Below, one piece after another: positions 12,729 to 20,965 of a stretch of DNA of 23,794 nucleotides. The DNA is from JACCWM01 sp040393065 (GTDB lineage: Bacteria; Myxococcota_A; Bradymonadia; Bradymonadales; Bradymonadaceae), in NCBI GenBank assembly GCA_040393065.1, contig JBEBUW010000071.1:1-23794 (forward strand). The letters are read 5' to 3'. The number at the start of each line of letters is the position of its first letter. The first letter of the stretch is position 1. The notes beneath the pieces were generated by a model. It made no database searches and was not told where the DNA came from. It saw only the letters and a program-made list of their open reading frames with translations. The position numbers were made by a program, and so were the translations under genes.

Positions 12729-14261
12729 ATGCAGACTTCTAGGCTCGAGACGAAAAGCGCGGATGCGAAGGTTCCGGAACTGATTGCGGCGGTGGACCTT
12801 GGCTCGAACAGTTTTCATATGGTCATCGCACGCGTCGTTGATGGTCATTTGAAGGTGCTCGACCGATTGAAGGAGCCGGTCAGGCTGGCCGGTGGACTGG
12901 ATGCGGACAACAGCTTGAGCGAAGAAGCGCAGGTGCGCGCGCTGGAAACGCTGGCCAGGTTCGGGCAACGCGTGCGGGGCATGGAGGCGGGCAGCGTGCG
13001 CGCGGTGGGTACGAATACGCTGCGCAAGGCGCGCAATGCACGCGAGTTTCTGGCGGCGGTAGAGGCTGCGCTCGGGCACCCGATTGAGATTGTTTCCGGG
13101 CTGGAAGAGGCGCGGCTCGTGTATCTGGGCGTGGCCTACGATCTGGATGTGGATGTGCAGCGCCGGCTGGTGATCGATATCGGCGGCGGCAGTACGGAAT
13201 TCATCATCGGCAGCGGACTGAACGCGAATCTGCGCGAAAGCAAGTACATGGGCTGCGTGGTGTACAGCCAGCAGTTTTTTCCGCTCGAGCAGATTACGGC
13301 CGAGGCCATGGACGAGGCGGTGCTGGCGGCCGAGCAAGAGCTGGAGTCGATGGCCGAAAGTTATAAAACCAACGGCTGGGATGTGTGCATCGGCACTTCG
13401 GGAACCAACCGCGCGATTTTGCAGATTCTGGAGGCCAACGGCTGGGCGCACGGCGAAATCACGGCCGTGGGGCTGGAAAAGCTGCGCAGGCGTTTGATTC
13501 TCGATGGTGTGGCGGATGCGCGGCAGTTGGCCGGGCTGGCCTCCGATCGTGCGCCGGTGCTGGCCGGCGGCCTGGCGATTTTGATCGCGGCGTTTCAGGC
13601 GCTGGGCATTGAGAGCATGAAGATTTCTGACGGCGCGTTGCGTGAAGGGCTGATGTACGATTTGCTCAAGCGTATTATGCACCAGGATATTCGCGAGCAT
13701 ACGGTTGCCAGCATGGCGGCGCGCTATGGCGTGGATGCGGTGCATGCCCGACGCGTGGAAAAAACCGTGGTGCATCTGTACGAGCAGGTCAAAACGAGCT
13801 GGGGACTGGAAGACAAGCGGTTTGAGATGATGGCGCGGTGGGCTGCGAAATTACACGAAATCGGCCTTGCGATTACGCATGCAAACTACCATAAACATGG
13901 TTCTTATCTGGTCGAAAATTCAGATATGCCGGGATTTTCGCACGAAGATCAGCAGTTGTTATGGGCTCTGGTTCGTACGCATCGGCGCAGTTTTAAGCCG
14001 CATCGTTTTAACAATCAACCCGGGGAGTTTGCGCGACTGGGGCGACGTCTGGCTGTTTTGTTGCGTCTGGCGGTTTTGTTGCATCGGAGCCGGCGCGAAG
14101 AAGCGATCGAAGAGATCGTTATCTCGGCAGAAGGGCAAACCATTCATCTTGAGTTTCCATCCGGCTGGTTTGCTCGCCGACCGCTGACAGAAGCGGCGCT
14201 CGAAGAAGAATCGAGAATGCTCATCGAGGGTAATTTTGAGCTTATTTGGGACGTATTATGA
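12729..14261 (+). CDS. ppx: exopolyphosphatase / pppGpp phosphohydrolase (Ppx/GppA family)
   Basis: 510 residues. The ASKHA-fold phosphatase motifs are clear: AAVDLGSNSFHMVIA (about 21-35), AVGTNTLRKARN, SGLEEARLVYLGV (the catalytic glutamate lies in EE), VIDIGGGSTEF (148-158), GTSGTN and ISDGALREGL. The C-terminal part (from about 330) carries an HD-like helical domain with LHEIG and HANYHKHG. The family hydrolyses polyphosphate ends or pppGpp; sequence alone does not decide which. It sits 12 bp after the deoxynucleoside kinase, and its stop overlaps the next ATG (ATGA), indicating an operon. Confidence 0.93.
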   Translation: MQTSRLETKSADAKVPELIAAVDLGSNSFHMVIARVVDGHLKVLDRLKEPVRLAGGLDADNSLSEEAQVRALETLARFGQRVRGMEAGSVRAVGTNTLRKARNAREFLAAVEAALGHPIEIVSGLEEARLVYLGVAYDLDVDVQRRLVIDIGGGSTEFIIGSGLNANLRESKYMGCVVYSQQFFPLEQITAEAMDEAVLAAEQELESMAESYKTNGWDVCIGTSGTNRAILQILEANGWAHGEITAVGLEKLRRRLILDGVADARQLAGLASDRAPVLAGGLAILIAAFQALGIESMKISDGALREGLMYDLLKRIMHQDIREHTVASMAARYGVDAVHARRVEKTVVHLYEQVKTSWGLEDKRFEMMARWAAKLHEIGLAITHANYHKHGSYLVENSDMPGFSHEDQQLLWALVRTHRRSFKPHRFNNQPGEFARLGRRLAVLLRLAVLLHRSRREEAIEEIVISAEGQTIHLEFPSGWFARRPLTEAALEEESRMLIEGNFELIWDVL

Positions 14262-15334
14262 TGAATAAATGGCGACTTTGTTTGTGTATGTGCGTCGCAC
14301 TGCTGGTGTTGAGCGGGTGCGGCCGTGAATTTGATCCATCCTGGCGAGTGATTGATTTTCGGATCATGTCGATCAAGAGCGATCCGATTACGGTCAAAAC
14401 CGGTGAGTCGGCGACGATTTCTGCGCTGGTGGCGGAAGTTCCCGGCGAAACGGTTTCGTATGCGTGGAGCTGGTGTCCGGTTCGGACGGCGGCTTCGGAC
14501 AGCTATGAGTGTCCACTGAACCAGGAAAGTCTGGCGCAGATGCTCGACGGCGAGTTGCCGGATGGCATCGATCCGTCGTTTTTTGATTTCGACCTGGGAA
14601 CGGGGCCGACCGCGGAGTTTGTCAATGCATTGCCGGCGCCCATGCTGCTGAATTTTTGTGAGCGGCTGGCAGCGCAGTTGAAAGAATCGGTCAACGAAGA
14701 GTTTGCTTCGTTGTTGCCCTCATTTGATTGCAGCCGTGGCTACGAAATTTCGATTCGGCTGGTGGCCAGTTCCGGCGAGAAAGAGATCATTACGTCGAAG
14801 CGCCTGACGTTGTGGACGGGTTCCGAGCAGATCAATGAGAATCCGCAGTTTGAGCGCTTTGAGATCCGTCCGGAAAAGGCCGGGGACTCGCAAAAGTTGG
14901 CGGGCAGGCTTGACTGGCTGGACGCCAATCTTCCGCACGACGAGCAATGGGTTGAAGTGCCCGAAGATGGTTCGCTGGAAATCGCAGCGGGTTATCCGTT
15001 CGAGGTTCGCGCGCTGCTCGATCCGGAAAGCGTGCAGATCTGGGAGCCGCCTGCGCCGGAGGGTTCGGATCGTGAATGGCTTGATCCGGAGCGAGAAACG
15101 ATTGGCTATAGCTGGTTTACGACGCTGGGAGATCTTTCGGAAGACAATGGAGTCTTTGCCGAAAAGTTCAATACATTGGAAAAAGCTGGCACGACGAGTT
15201 TGACGATTTCGCGTGAAGATCTGGACGACTGCAGGCTTGTTGATGGGGTGTGCGAGGTCAAGCTGTGGTCGGTTGCGCGTGATAGTCGCCTGGGCGTGGA
15301 TTGGATTGAACGTACGCTGGTTGTCAGCAATTAA
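14258..15334 (+). CDS. lipoprotein of unknown function, upstream of a TonB receptor
   Basis: 358 residues from the ATG that overlaps the ppx stop (an in-frame TTG at 14246 is less likely). The lipoprotein signal ends in VLSGC with the acylated cysteine at residue 21. The mature protein contains beta-rich segments and further cysteine pairs (around CPVRTAASDSYEC and CRLVDGVC), as expected of an exported protein with disulfides. An Ig-like start (ITVKTGESATISALV) suggests a surface or periplasmic beta-sandwich. No family is named. Its place just before the receptor suggests it may be a surface partner of it. Confidence 0.75.
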   Translation: MMNKWRLCLCMCVALLVLSGCGREFDPSWRVIDFRIMSIKSDPITVKTGESATISALVAEVPGETVSYAWSWCPVRTAASDSYECPLNQESLAQMLDGELPDGIDPSFFDFDLGTGPTAEFVNALPAPMLLNFCERLAAQLKESVNEEFASLLPSFDCSRGYEISIRLVASSGEKEIITSKRLTLWTGSEQINENPQFERFEIRPEKAGDSQKLAGRLDWLDANLPHDEQWVEVPEDGSLEIAAGYPFEVRALLDPESVQIWEPPAPEGSDREWLDPERETIGYSWFTTLGDLSEDNGVFAEKFNTLEKAGTTSLTISREDLDDCRLVDGVCEVKLWSVARDSRLGVDWIERTLVVSN

Positions 15335-15350
15335 CATCATGGAGAGTCCC

Positions 15351-18257
15351 TTGAAATGTCGTTACTGGGCCATCTTGATGTGCCTTCAATTGTCGATTGT
15401 TTCCAATGTGTATGCCCAACCTGCGCAGGAGTCGCCGCCGGCACAAGAAAGTGCTGCGGGCGGAGATGTGCGCGTAACCAAAGCGCCGAAACTGATTCGC
15501 GAAGTCCAGGCCGAATATCCCGAAGCGGCGATCGAAGCGCGGGTGGAAGGGCGCGTGGTTTTGCAGCTTGAGCTGGATGCACTGGGCGCGGTCAAAAATG
15601 TCGAAGTGCTGGAAGGGCCGGGTTATGGTCTGAACGAAGCGGCTGCAGAAGCAGCGCGGCAGTTTGAGTTTGAGCCGGCCGAGGTCAATGGTCAGCCTTC
15701 GGCGGTCAGTTTTACGTTTGCGATCAATTTCTCGCTGCCGATTTTGCCCGGTGATTTTGTGGGCACGGTCGTCGATCCGGAAACGGGCGAGGGGATCGAG
15801 GGCGCGGTCGTGATGATTCGCTATACCGGTTCGGAGTATGGCGATGAACCGATCGAGGCCACGACCACGACCGATGAAGAAGGGTTGTTTTATTTCGGGA
15901 ACGTGCCGCCGGGTAATTATTCGGTATCGCTGAAGCTGAACGAGTATCGCGATTTTGAAACGGATATCGATCTGGTGCCGGGCGAAGTGGTCGAGGTCGA
16001 ATACAAGGTTTCGGCCGAGGCTGAGAACCTGACCGGGCAGATTCGTGAGGCCGGTACGCGGAATCTTTTGGCTGGCGTGGAAGTCGAGGTCGTCGGCATT
16101 GATGACGAAGACGAAACGCCGATTCGCACCGGGTTTACCGATGGCGATGGCCGGTTTGCGTTTCGTGGGCTGTTGCCGGGTAAGTATTTTGTGCGGGCAC
16201 GCTCAACGGGTTATTTGTCGACCGCATTCGAGGTAGAAGTCCGCGCCAATGAAGCGACCGATGGCACGTATTATATCGAGGCGGAGTACTACGACGAGTA
16301 CACGATTCGGACGACGGCCAAGCGCCCGCAAAGCGAGATGAGTCGGCAGACGCTGACGCTTGAGGAGGTTCGGCGCGTTCCGGGCACGGGCGGCGATGTG
16401 GTGCGCGTGATTCAGAACTTGCCGGGCGTGGCGCGCGCTTCGTTTGTGAGCGGGCTGATCGTCGTGCGCGGTTCGGCGCCGCAGGACACGAAAGTATTTT
16501 TGCAGGGCGACTATGTGCCGCTGATCTATCACTTTTTGGGTGGGCCGGCGATTGTGAATACGGAAATGGTCGAATCGATCGACTTTTATCCGGGCAACTT
16601 CAGCACGTATTACGGGCGCTCGACGGCAGGTGTTATCGATCTGCGCACGCGTTCGCCCAGAAATGATCGTTTTCACGGCATGATCGAAGTCGATTTGCTC
16701 GACTCGTCCGTGGTTCTGGAAGGACCGGTGAGCGAGAACTTCTCGATCGCGGTTTCGGCACGGCGCAGTTATTTCGACCTGTTTTTGCCGTATGTCTTGC
16801 CCAAAGACGGGCCGGATGTGCTGGTAGCGCCGCGTTATTACGATTATCAGGCGTGGATTACCTATCGTGGTTTCAAGGATAGCCTGGTGGAAGTGTTCTT
16901 CTATGGCTCGGATGACGGGCTGGAAGTGCTTTTGCCCAAGGGCGAACCGCAGGGAAATCAGGATTTGCAGATCACGAATATCGGTCTGAAAAACTCGTTT
17001 CATCGCGGGCAGCTGCGCTGGGAATGGATGCCGAGTCATCTGCCGATCAAAAACACGTTGATGGCATCGTTTGGCGAGAACGTCGCGGCGTTTGATGCGG
17101 CCGAAGATCTGTTTTTTGATCTGACGTATTATCAATCGCAGATCCGGGAAGATCTGCGCCTGCAGCTTTCGGAAGGACTGGCACTGCGCCTGGGCGCGGA
17201 TTTTATCCTTGGCAATGCAACGTATCGCTACAGCACGCCGCGGATCGGCAGTTCGCCGGATGCCGTCAGCAGCCAGGGCATGGGCATGCCTTCGATTTCG
17301 CCGGATGGTTATGTCGGGAATCGCAAAACGTCGGAAATGTTGCCGGCGTATTATGTGGAGGCCGAATATCGTCCGATCAAAGACTGGCTGATCGTGCCGG
17401 GCGTGCGTGCGGACTATTATGGTCCGATTCGCCAGACGTCGATTTCTCCGCGTATTTCTAGCCGCTATGCACTCACGCCGGCCGTGACTGTAAAGGGTGG
17501 TGTGGGATTGTTCACCCAACCGCCGGTTCCTGGTCAGGCAACCGAGGTCTTTGGCAATCCGGACATCACGTATGAAAAAACCATGCAGTATGCGCTGGGA
17601 GCGGAGTGGAAGCCGGTCGATTATTTTGAAGTCGATTCTACGCTGTTCTATCGCGATATGCGCAATCTGGTAACCAGTTCGCAGGGCTTTAAGGATGGCG
17701 ATGAGCCGGGTGAGCGCGTACCCGAAATCTATAACAACGACGGGCGTGGGCGGGCGTACGGTATGGAGTTGTTGCTCCGGCATTTGCCGCGCAACCGGTT
17801 CTTTGGCTGGCTTGGTTACACGCTCAGCCGTTCGGAGCGCCTGAATCTGGATACCGGAGAATATGATGTCTATCGCTACGATCAGACGCATATTCTGACG
17901 CTGGTGGCCGGCTACAATCTGCCCTGGAACTTTGATATTTCGGGCCGGTTCCGCCTGGTTACCGGAAATCCCTACACACCGATTGAGGGCGGAGTTTTTG
18001 ATTCCGATCAGAATCGCTATCGTCCGATTTATGGACCGAGAAACTCCGAACGCAGCGCAACTTTCCACCAGCTCGACCTGCGCATTGACCGGCGCTTTGT
18101 CTTCGATACGTGGGTTCTCGGCGTCTATCTCGACGTGTCCAACGTGTACTGGGCAGATAATGCGGAGGGCGTACGACATAACTACGATTACACCGACAGC
18201 GAACCGATCAACGGCTTGCCCATTTTGCCCACCATCGGTGTGAACGCGAAGTTTTAA
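15351..18257 (+). CDS. TonB-dependent outer-membrane receptor with N-terminal TonB C-terminal domain
   Basis: About 968 residues. The signal peptide (MKCRYWAILM... cut near VYA-Q) starts at TTG 15351, with GGAG 6 nt upstream; ATG at 15339 is the alternative. Order of domains: TonB family C-terminal domain (about 45-128, with YPEAA, EGRVV, LEGPGYG, AARQFEFEPA), two carboxypeptidase-regulatory-like beta domains (134-220 and 225-300, each with DG/EG..F.F...PG.Y), plug (about 317-435, ending TAGVIDLRTRSP) and a beta-barrel ending in a terminal Phe. It imports an unknown ligand across the outer membrane. The barrel has the family's long form; a fused transducer-type domain at the front is unusual. 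Confidence 0.92.
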   Translation: MKCRYWAILMCLQLSIVSNVYAQPAQESPPAQESAAGGDVRVTKAPKLIREVQAEYPEAAIEARVEGRVVLQLELDALGAVKNVEVLEGPGYGLNEAAAEAARQFEFEPAEVNGQPSAVSFTFAINFSLPILPGDFVGTVVDPETGEGIEGAVVMIRYTGSEYGDEPIEATTTTDEEGLFYFGNVPPGNYSVSLKLNEYRDFETDIDLVPGEVVEVEYKVSAEAENLTGQIREAGTRNLLAGVEVEVVGIDDEDETPIRTGFTDGDGRFAFRGLLPGKYFVRARSTGYLSTAFEVEVRANEATDGTYYIEAEYYDEYTIRTTAKRPQSEMSRQTLTLEEVRRVPGTGGDVVRVIQNLPGVARASFVSGLIVVRGSAPQDTKVFLQGDYVPLIYHFLGGPAIVNTEMVESIDFYPGNFSTYYGRSTAGVIDLRTRSPRNDRFHGMIEVDLLDSSVVLEGPVSENFSIAVSARRSYFDLFLPYVLPKDGPDVLVAPRYYDYQAWITYRGFKDSLVEVFFYGSDDGLEVLLPKGEPQGNQDLQITNIGLKNSFHRGQLRWEWMPSHLPIKNTLMASFGENVAAFDAAEDLFFDLTYYQSQIREDLRLQLSEGLALRLGADFILGNATYRYSTPRIGSSPDAVSSQGMGMPSISPDGYVGNRKTSEMLPAYYVEAEYRPIKDWLIVPGVRADYYGPIRQTSISPRISSRYALTPAVTVKGGVGLFTQPPVPGQATEVFGNPDITYEKTMQYALGAEWKPVDYFEVDSTLFYRDMRNLVTSSQGFKDGDEPGERVPEIYNNDGRGRAYGMELLLRHLPRNRFFGWLGYTLSRSERLNLDTGEYDVYRYDQTHILTLVAGYNLPWNFDISGRFRLVTGNPYTPIEGGVFDSDQNRYRPIYGPRNSERSATFHQLDLRIDRRFVFDTWVLGVYLDVSNVYWADNAEGVRHNYDYTDSEPINGLPILPTIGVNAKF

Positions 18258-18538
18258 GGCTCAAACATAAATCCGCCATCCTCGCTGATCGCGCCATCTT
18301 CGAGGGCCTGGCGGATAATTTCTACGGCTCGCTCGAGCTGATCCCGACGCACGGAAATTCGGGTCTGGCTGTGCTTTCCGACGGTAAACGGAAATTGAGA
18401 GGGCGCAAGCCCTCGCTTTTCACACAGCACGCCATTTTGCCGTAAGACATTGATCAAAATGTCCACATCGGTGAACCGATAGGCGTAATAAATCTCTACA
18501 TACTCATCGCCAATAAAGTCCGTTTGATCTGTTCGCAT
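18254..18538 (-). CDS. DUF2007-like small protein
   Basis: 94 residues. The layout (YRFTDVDILINVLRQNGV, then a short strand and RISVRRDQLERAVEIIRQAL) matches the DUF2007 fold, a PII-like small domain of unknown function, often called putative signal-transducing protein. AGGAG precedes the ATG by about 8 nt. Its stop overlaps the convergent receptor stop. Cytoplasmic. Confidence 0.75.
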   Translation of the reverse strand: MRTDQTDFIGDEYVEIYYAYRFTDVDILINVLRQNGVLCEKRGLAPSQFPFTVGKHSQTRISVRRDQLERAVEIIRQALEDGAISEDGGFMFEP

Positions 18539-18715
18539 CTTTCATCTCCTGTTGAAACGTACAGCAAAGGTAGGTGTCAGGAATGCGTTCCATACTTCGG
18601 GCGTTTTTCATGCATGGCGAGTCTGTGGCGCCGATTGGTGAAAACTGTTGCGTTGATAAAACAGGCTTTGCGAATGAAAAGTTCCCTGAAAATAGAGCGG
18701 CCGATAAAATAGAGC

Positions 18716-18744
18716 TTGTTTGATGAGATTTTCCATACTATAGA
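18716..18744 (+). promoter_or_regulatory. candidate sigma-70 promoter for tRNA-Pro
   Basis: TTGTTT, a 17-nt spacer and TATAGA lie 14 nt before the tRNA-Pro gene. The rest of 18539-18758 shows no gene. Confidence 0.55.
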
Positions 18745-18758
18745 ATCGTCCACGCACA

Positions 18759-18832
18759 CGGGGCGTAGCGCAGTCTGGTAGCGCGCCTGCTTTGGGAGCA
18801 GGATGCCGCAGGTTCGAATCCTGCCGCCCCGA
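18759..18832 (+). tRNA. tRNA-Pro (TGG)
   Basis: 74 nt with a full cloverleaf. The acceptor CGGGGCG pairs with CGCCCCG; the D-stem is GCGC/GCGC, the anticodon stem CCTGC/GCAGG with loop TTTGGGA (anticodon TGG), and the T-stem GCAGG/CCTGC with TTCGAAT. The discriminator is A and CCA is not encoded. Confidence 0.97.
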
Positions 18833-18845
18833 TTGACCGTTTTAG

Positions 18846-18886
18846 ACCCGAAATCTGCCACAAATACCTGAGCGATTTCGGGTTTT
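18846..18886 (+). terminator. rho-independent terminator between tRNA genes
   Basis: A perfect 10-bp stem acccgaaatc/gatttcgggt with an 18-nt loop, followed by TTTT. It would end the tRNA-Pro transcript, and tRNA-Arg begins at the next base after the T-run. Confidence 0.8.
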
Positions 18887-18960
<74 letters not shown>

Positions 18961-18977
18961 CTATAGAAATCAACAAC

Positions 18978-20258
18978 TTATGACTTTTCACCTCCTGTGT
19001 GGTCGCCACTTGATCCTCCGGTCACCACTGAAGTCGCCAGTGAGTTGACCGCGTTGAGCTGATCACTCGTGGAAACTCCTGTGTAAAGCTCTGTCATCTG
19101 CTCGGCAGAATGCCCCATGATTGAGCGCAGAATGATGCGATCCACCAGGGGAACCGATAGCGTGTTGAATGTGCGCCGAAGCACCTGCGGACCTACCCGC
19201 TGATCGATCTTTGCCTTTTTGCATGCTCGCTGGATGAGCTTTCTGAGCGATGCCGGGTGCCGGTAGCCTCCGCTATTGGACGGGAAAACCAGCCCTTTCT
19301 GAAGTCCACGATGCTGGACGCGCATCTGCTCTTTTCGGTGCATCTGCAGTACCGGGACCAGAATATCGGCGATCGGGACGTTGCGGCCAACGCCTGTTTT
19401 CGGCGGTCCTACCTCTCCATTCCATACAGCTTTATTCATTCTGATATTCTGGGATTTCAGGTCGATATCATCCCACGTCAGCGCGTACACCTCGCCGGCG
19501 CGCATTCCGGTGAGCGCCATCGTGACCACTTCGGCATATCGGTGGCTGCCCACCTCCATGACGGCGACCAAAAGCCTGTCGAGCTGCTCATAGGTGAGGG
19601 TGCGCTTCTCTCTGATTCCACGCACCGGCGACTTGGGCGGTTTTACCCGGTAAGTGGGGTCCATTGTCAGATAGCCGTCAGCGTGAGCATCCCGGACAAG
19701 CTGGACCAGTACGCGCCACCATTTGTTGAGAGTGTCATATGCATAATGCTCTCGACTCTCAAAAGGAATGCTGGCCAGGATTGCATCGATCTTTCTTTGA
19801 GCTTCTGGGTCATGGATATCCCCCTTTGCTCTGGCTCTCATAATCTGGACGGCTTTCGGTGGTATTTTGCGCTGGTCTTCTGCCCATGCGATCCAGTCCA
19901 GGATATCTTGCCGGGACAAAGACCTGATCGGCAGGTGTCCCAGTTCTGGCAAGACCCTCTCAATAACAGCAGACTCGTAGGTTTGAAGGGTGCTGGGCTT
20001 GAGATGTCTCGACTTACTTGCCCACCACCGCTCTGCGTAGTCGCTCACGGTAATAATCCGCGCTTCGCTTTCCGGACGCCGGGATGCAATCTCGTCCTTG
20101 ATTCTCTGCTTTGCACTTCTTGCCTCCTGTAGTGTCTGGACAGTCGCTTCGCTTCTCACAATTTTTCCGGTCACGGGGCATTTGGCCCCGCTCCGGACTC
20201 GGTAGCGGCCGTCTTTCATCTGGTAAATCCCTGGCTCTACTTTCTTCATCTTCTTCAT
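18978..20258 (-). CDS. int: tyrosine recombinase/integrase
   Basis: 426 residues. The N-terminal arm-binding domain (GIYQMKDGRYRVRSG) is followed by a SAM-like core-binding domain (about 68-200, with an insertion near 130-170) and the catalytic domain. Catalytic residues: R253 (TGMRAGE), K287 (PPKTGVGR), R361 (VLRRTF), H383 (GHSAEQM) and nucleophile Y392 (ELYTG). The histidine of the usual H-x-L-R box is replaced by Q358. The start is within the excisionase-like frame and has only a weak AGGG site. It catalyses integration and excision of the element at tRNA-Arg. Confidence 0.93.
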   Translation of the reverse strand: MKKMKKVEPGIYQMKDGRYRVRSGAKCPVTGKIVRSEATVQTLQEARSAKQRIKDEIASRRPESEARIITVSDYAERWWASKSRHLKPSTLQTYESAVIERVLPELGHLPIRSLSRQDILDWIAWAEDQRKIPPKAVQIMRARAKGDIHDPEAQRKIDAILASIPFESREHYAYDTLNKWWRVLVQLVRDAHADGYLTMDPTYRVKPPKSPVRGIREKRTLTYEQLDRLLVAVMEVGSHRYAEVVTMALTGMRAGEVYALTWDDIDLKSQNIRMNKAVWNGEVGPPKTGVGRNVPIADILVPVLQMHRKEQMRVQHRGLQKGLVFPSNSGGYRHPASLRKLIQRACKKAKIDQRVGPQVLRRTFNTLSVPLVDRIILRSIMGHSAEQMTELYTGVSTSDQLNAVNSLATSVVTGGSSGDHTGGEKS

Positions 20259-20499
20259 ACCCTATCGCCTGTCTTAGGCTCTCGACCTGGACCGGCACAG
20301 CAGAAGATCGGTCCAGGTCTGCCGTGATGCAACCTTTTAGCCATTCATCCAGATCAACCGTCCGCCACCGGTACGCACCACGGCGACCGATTCGGCCGTA
20401 AGGTGTGAGCTGGCGCTCGCTGACCAGCTCGATGACGCGCTTGACCGACAAGCCAAGGTAGGCGGCAGCTTCTTCGGTGGTGAGATAGGGACTGGTCAT
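20014..20499 (-). CDS. excisionase-like helix-turn-helix protein with long overlap into int
   Basis: A MerR/excisionase-type HTH lies at residues 4-55 (YLTTEEAAAYLGLSVKRV, then RWRTVDLDEWLKG). The remaining frame is open to 161 residues, the last 80 or so overlapping the integrase gene by 245 bp in another frame. That tail (basic and low in hydrophobics) looks like the int DNA read off-frame, so the functional protein may be only about 80 residues plus a passive tail. AAGGAGAT precedes the ATG, which overlaps the CsrA stop (ATGA). Probable role: bending DNA at att and steering the integrase to excision, or DNA-binding regulation. Confidence 0.72.
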   Translation of the reverse strand: MTSPYLTTEEAAAYLGLSVKRVIELVSERQLTPYGRIGRRGAYRWRTVDLDEWLKGCITADLDRSSAVPVQVESLRQAIGYEEDEESRARDLPDERRPLPSPERGQMPRDRKNCEKRSDCPDTTGGKKCKAENQGRDCIPASGKRSADYYRERLRRAVVGK

Positions 20500-20684
20500 T
20501 GAGTCATCTCCTTTCTTTTGATGATCACTTCAATCGGCGCGCGGATCAGCAGTCTGACCTGGCTGCCGCGCACGTGGCGAATCTCGACCTCGATATTGTC
20601 GCCGATCAGAATGCACTGGCCGGGCGTGCGTGTGAGGGCGAGTTCGCCGATTTTTTCGGGTGTTTCTACTTCTACGGCTGGCAC
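20496..20684 (-). CDS. csrA: CsrA/RsmA-family RNA-binding regulator on the mobile element
   Basis: 62 residues. After a 14-residue leader the CsrA pattern is clear: LALTRTPGQCILIGD, IEVEI, V.G.QVRLLI, RAPIEV and a basic IKRKEM end with the RNA-contacting arginine. The GTG start has a strong AGGAGG 4-5 nt upstream; there is no alternative start at the usual MLxLTR point. CsrA dimers bind GGA motifs at ribosome-binding sites and control translation. Both its own leader (AGGAGGGGAA) and the downstream excisionase leader (AAAGGAGA) contain GGA, so self- and xis control is plausible. The N-terminal extension is unusual for CsrA. Confidence 0.82.
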   Translation of the reverse strand: MPAVEVETPEKIGELALTRTPGQCILIGDNIEVEIRHVRGSQVRLLIRAPIEVIIKRKEMTQ

Positions 20685-20692
20685 TTCCCCTC

Positions 20693-20965
20693 CTAAAACG
20701 GGACGGCTAGTTTCAATTTATTTGCGAGCCAGGCACTGACCGTTACCTGCCGGCATCGCTCACAAGCAATCGATTGAGACTTTGGAACCCATTTAATCCC
20801 AAAGGAGTGGTGCCGAATTAAGTAGGACTTCTCAGTGGTTTTGATGACTTTAGAGTCGTCTAAATGGTAGCCATCATATCGGCAGTCATACCCATCACCA
20901 GTTTCACATCTAAACTGCCAATAGTCTTTGTTTGCCTCGTTTTCGCACTCACAAAGTAGCATCAT
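20693..20965 (-). CDS. small cysteine-rich protein of unknown function
   Basis: 90 residues with cysteines arranged as C5-x-C7, C20, C28 and C68-x-x-C71 (ACERC), suggesting one or two bound zinc ions. No known family recognised. The ATG overlaps the previous gene's TGA (ATGA) and follows GGAGGTGA, a strong ribosome-binding site. It ends 8 bp before the CsrA start and belongs to the same element operon. Confidence 0.65.
   Translation of the reverse strand: MMLLCECENEANKDYWQFRCETGDGYDCRYDGYHLDDSKVIKTTEKSYLIRHHSFGIKWVPKSQSIACERCRQVTVSAWLANKLKLAVPF

Noticed and set aside
11931..13775. 614-codon open frame on the minus strand across the kinase and ppx genes
   Set aside because: Antisense of two clear enzymes; no recognisable domain.
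16203..18179. 658-codon open frame on the minus strand across the TonB receptor
   Set aside because: Antisense of a well-supported beta-barrel gene; composition (Arg/His/Ile-rich) does not resemble a protein family.
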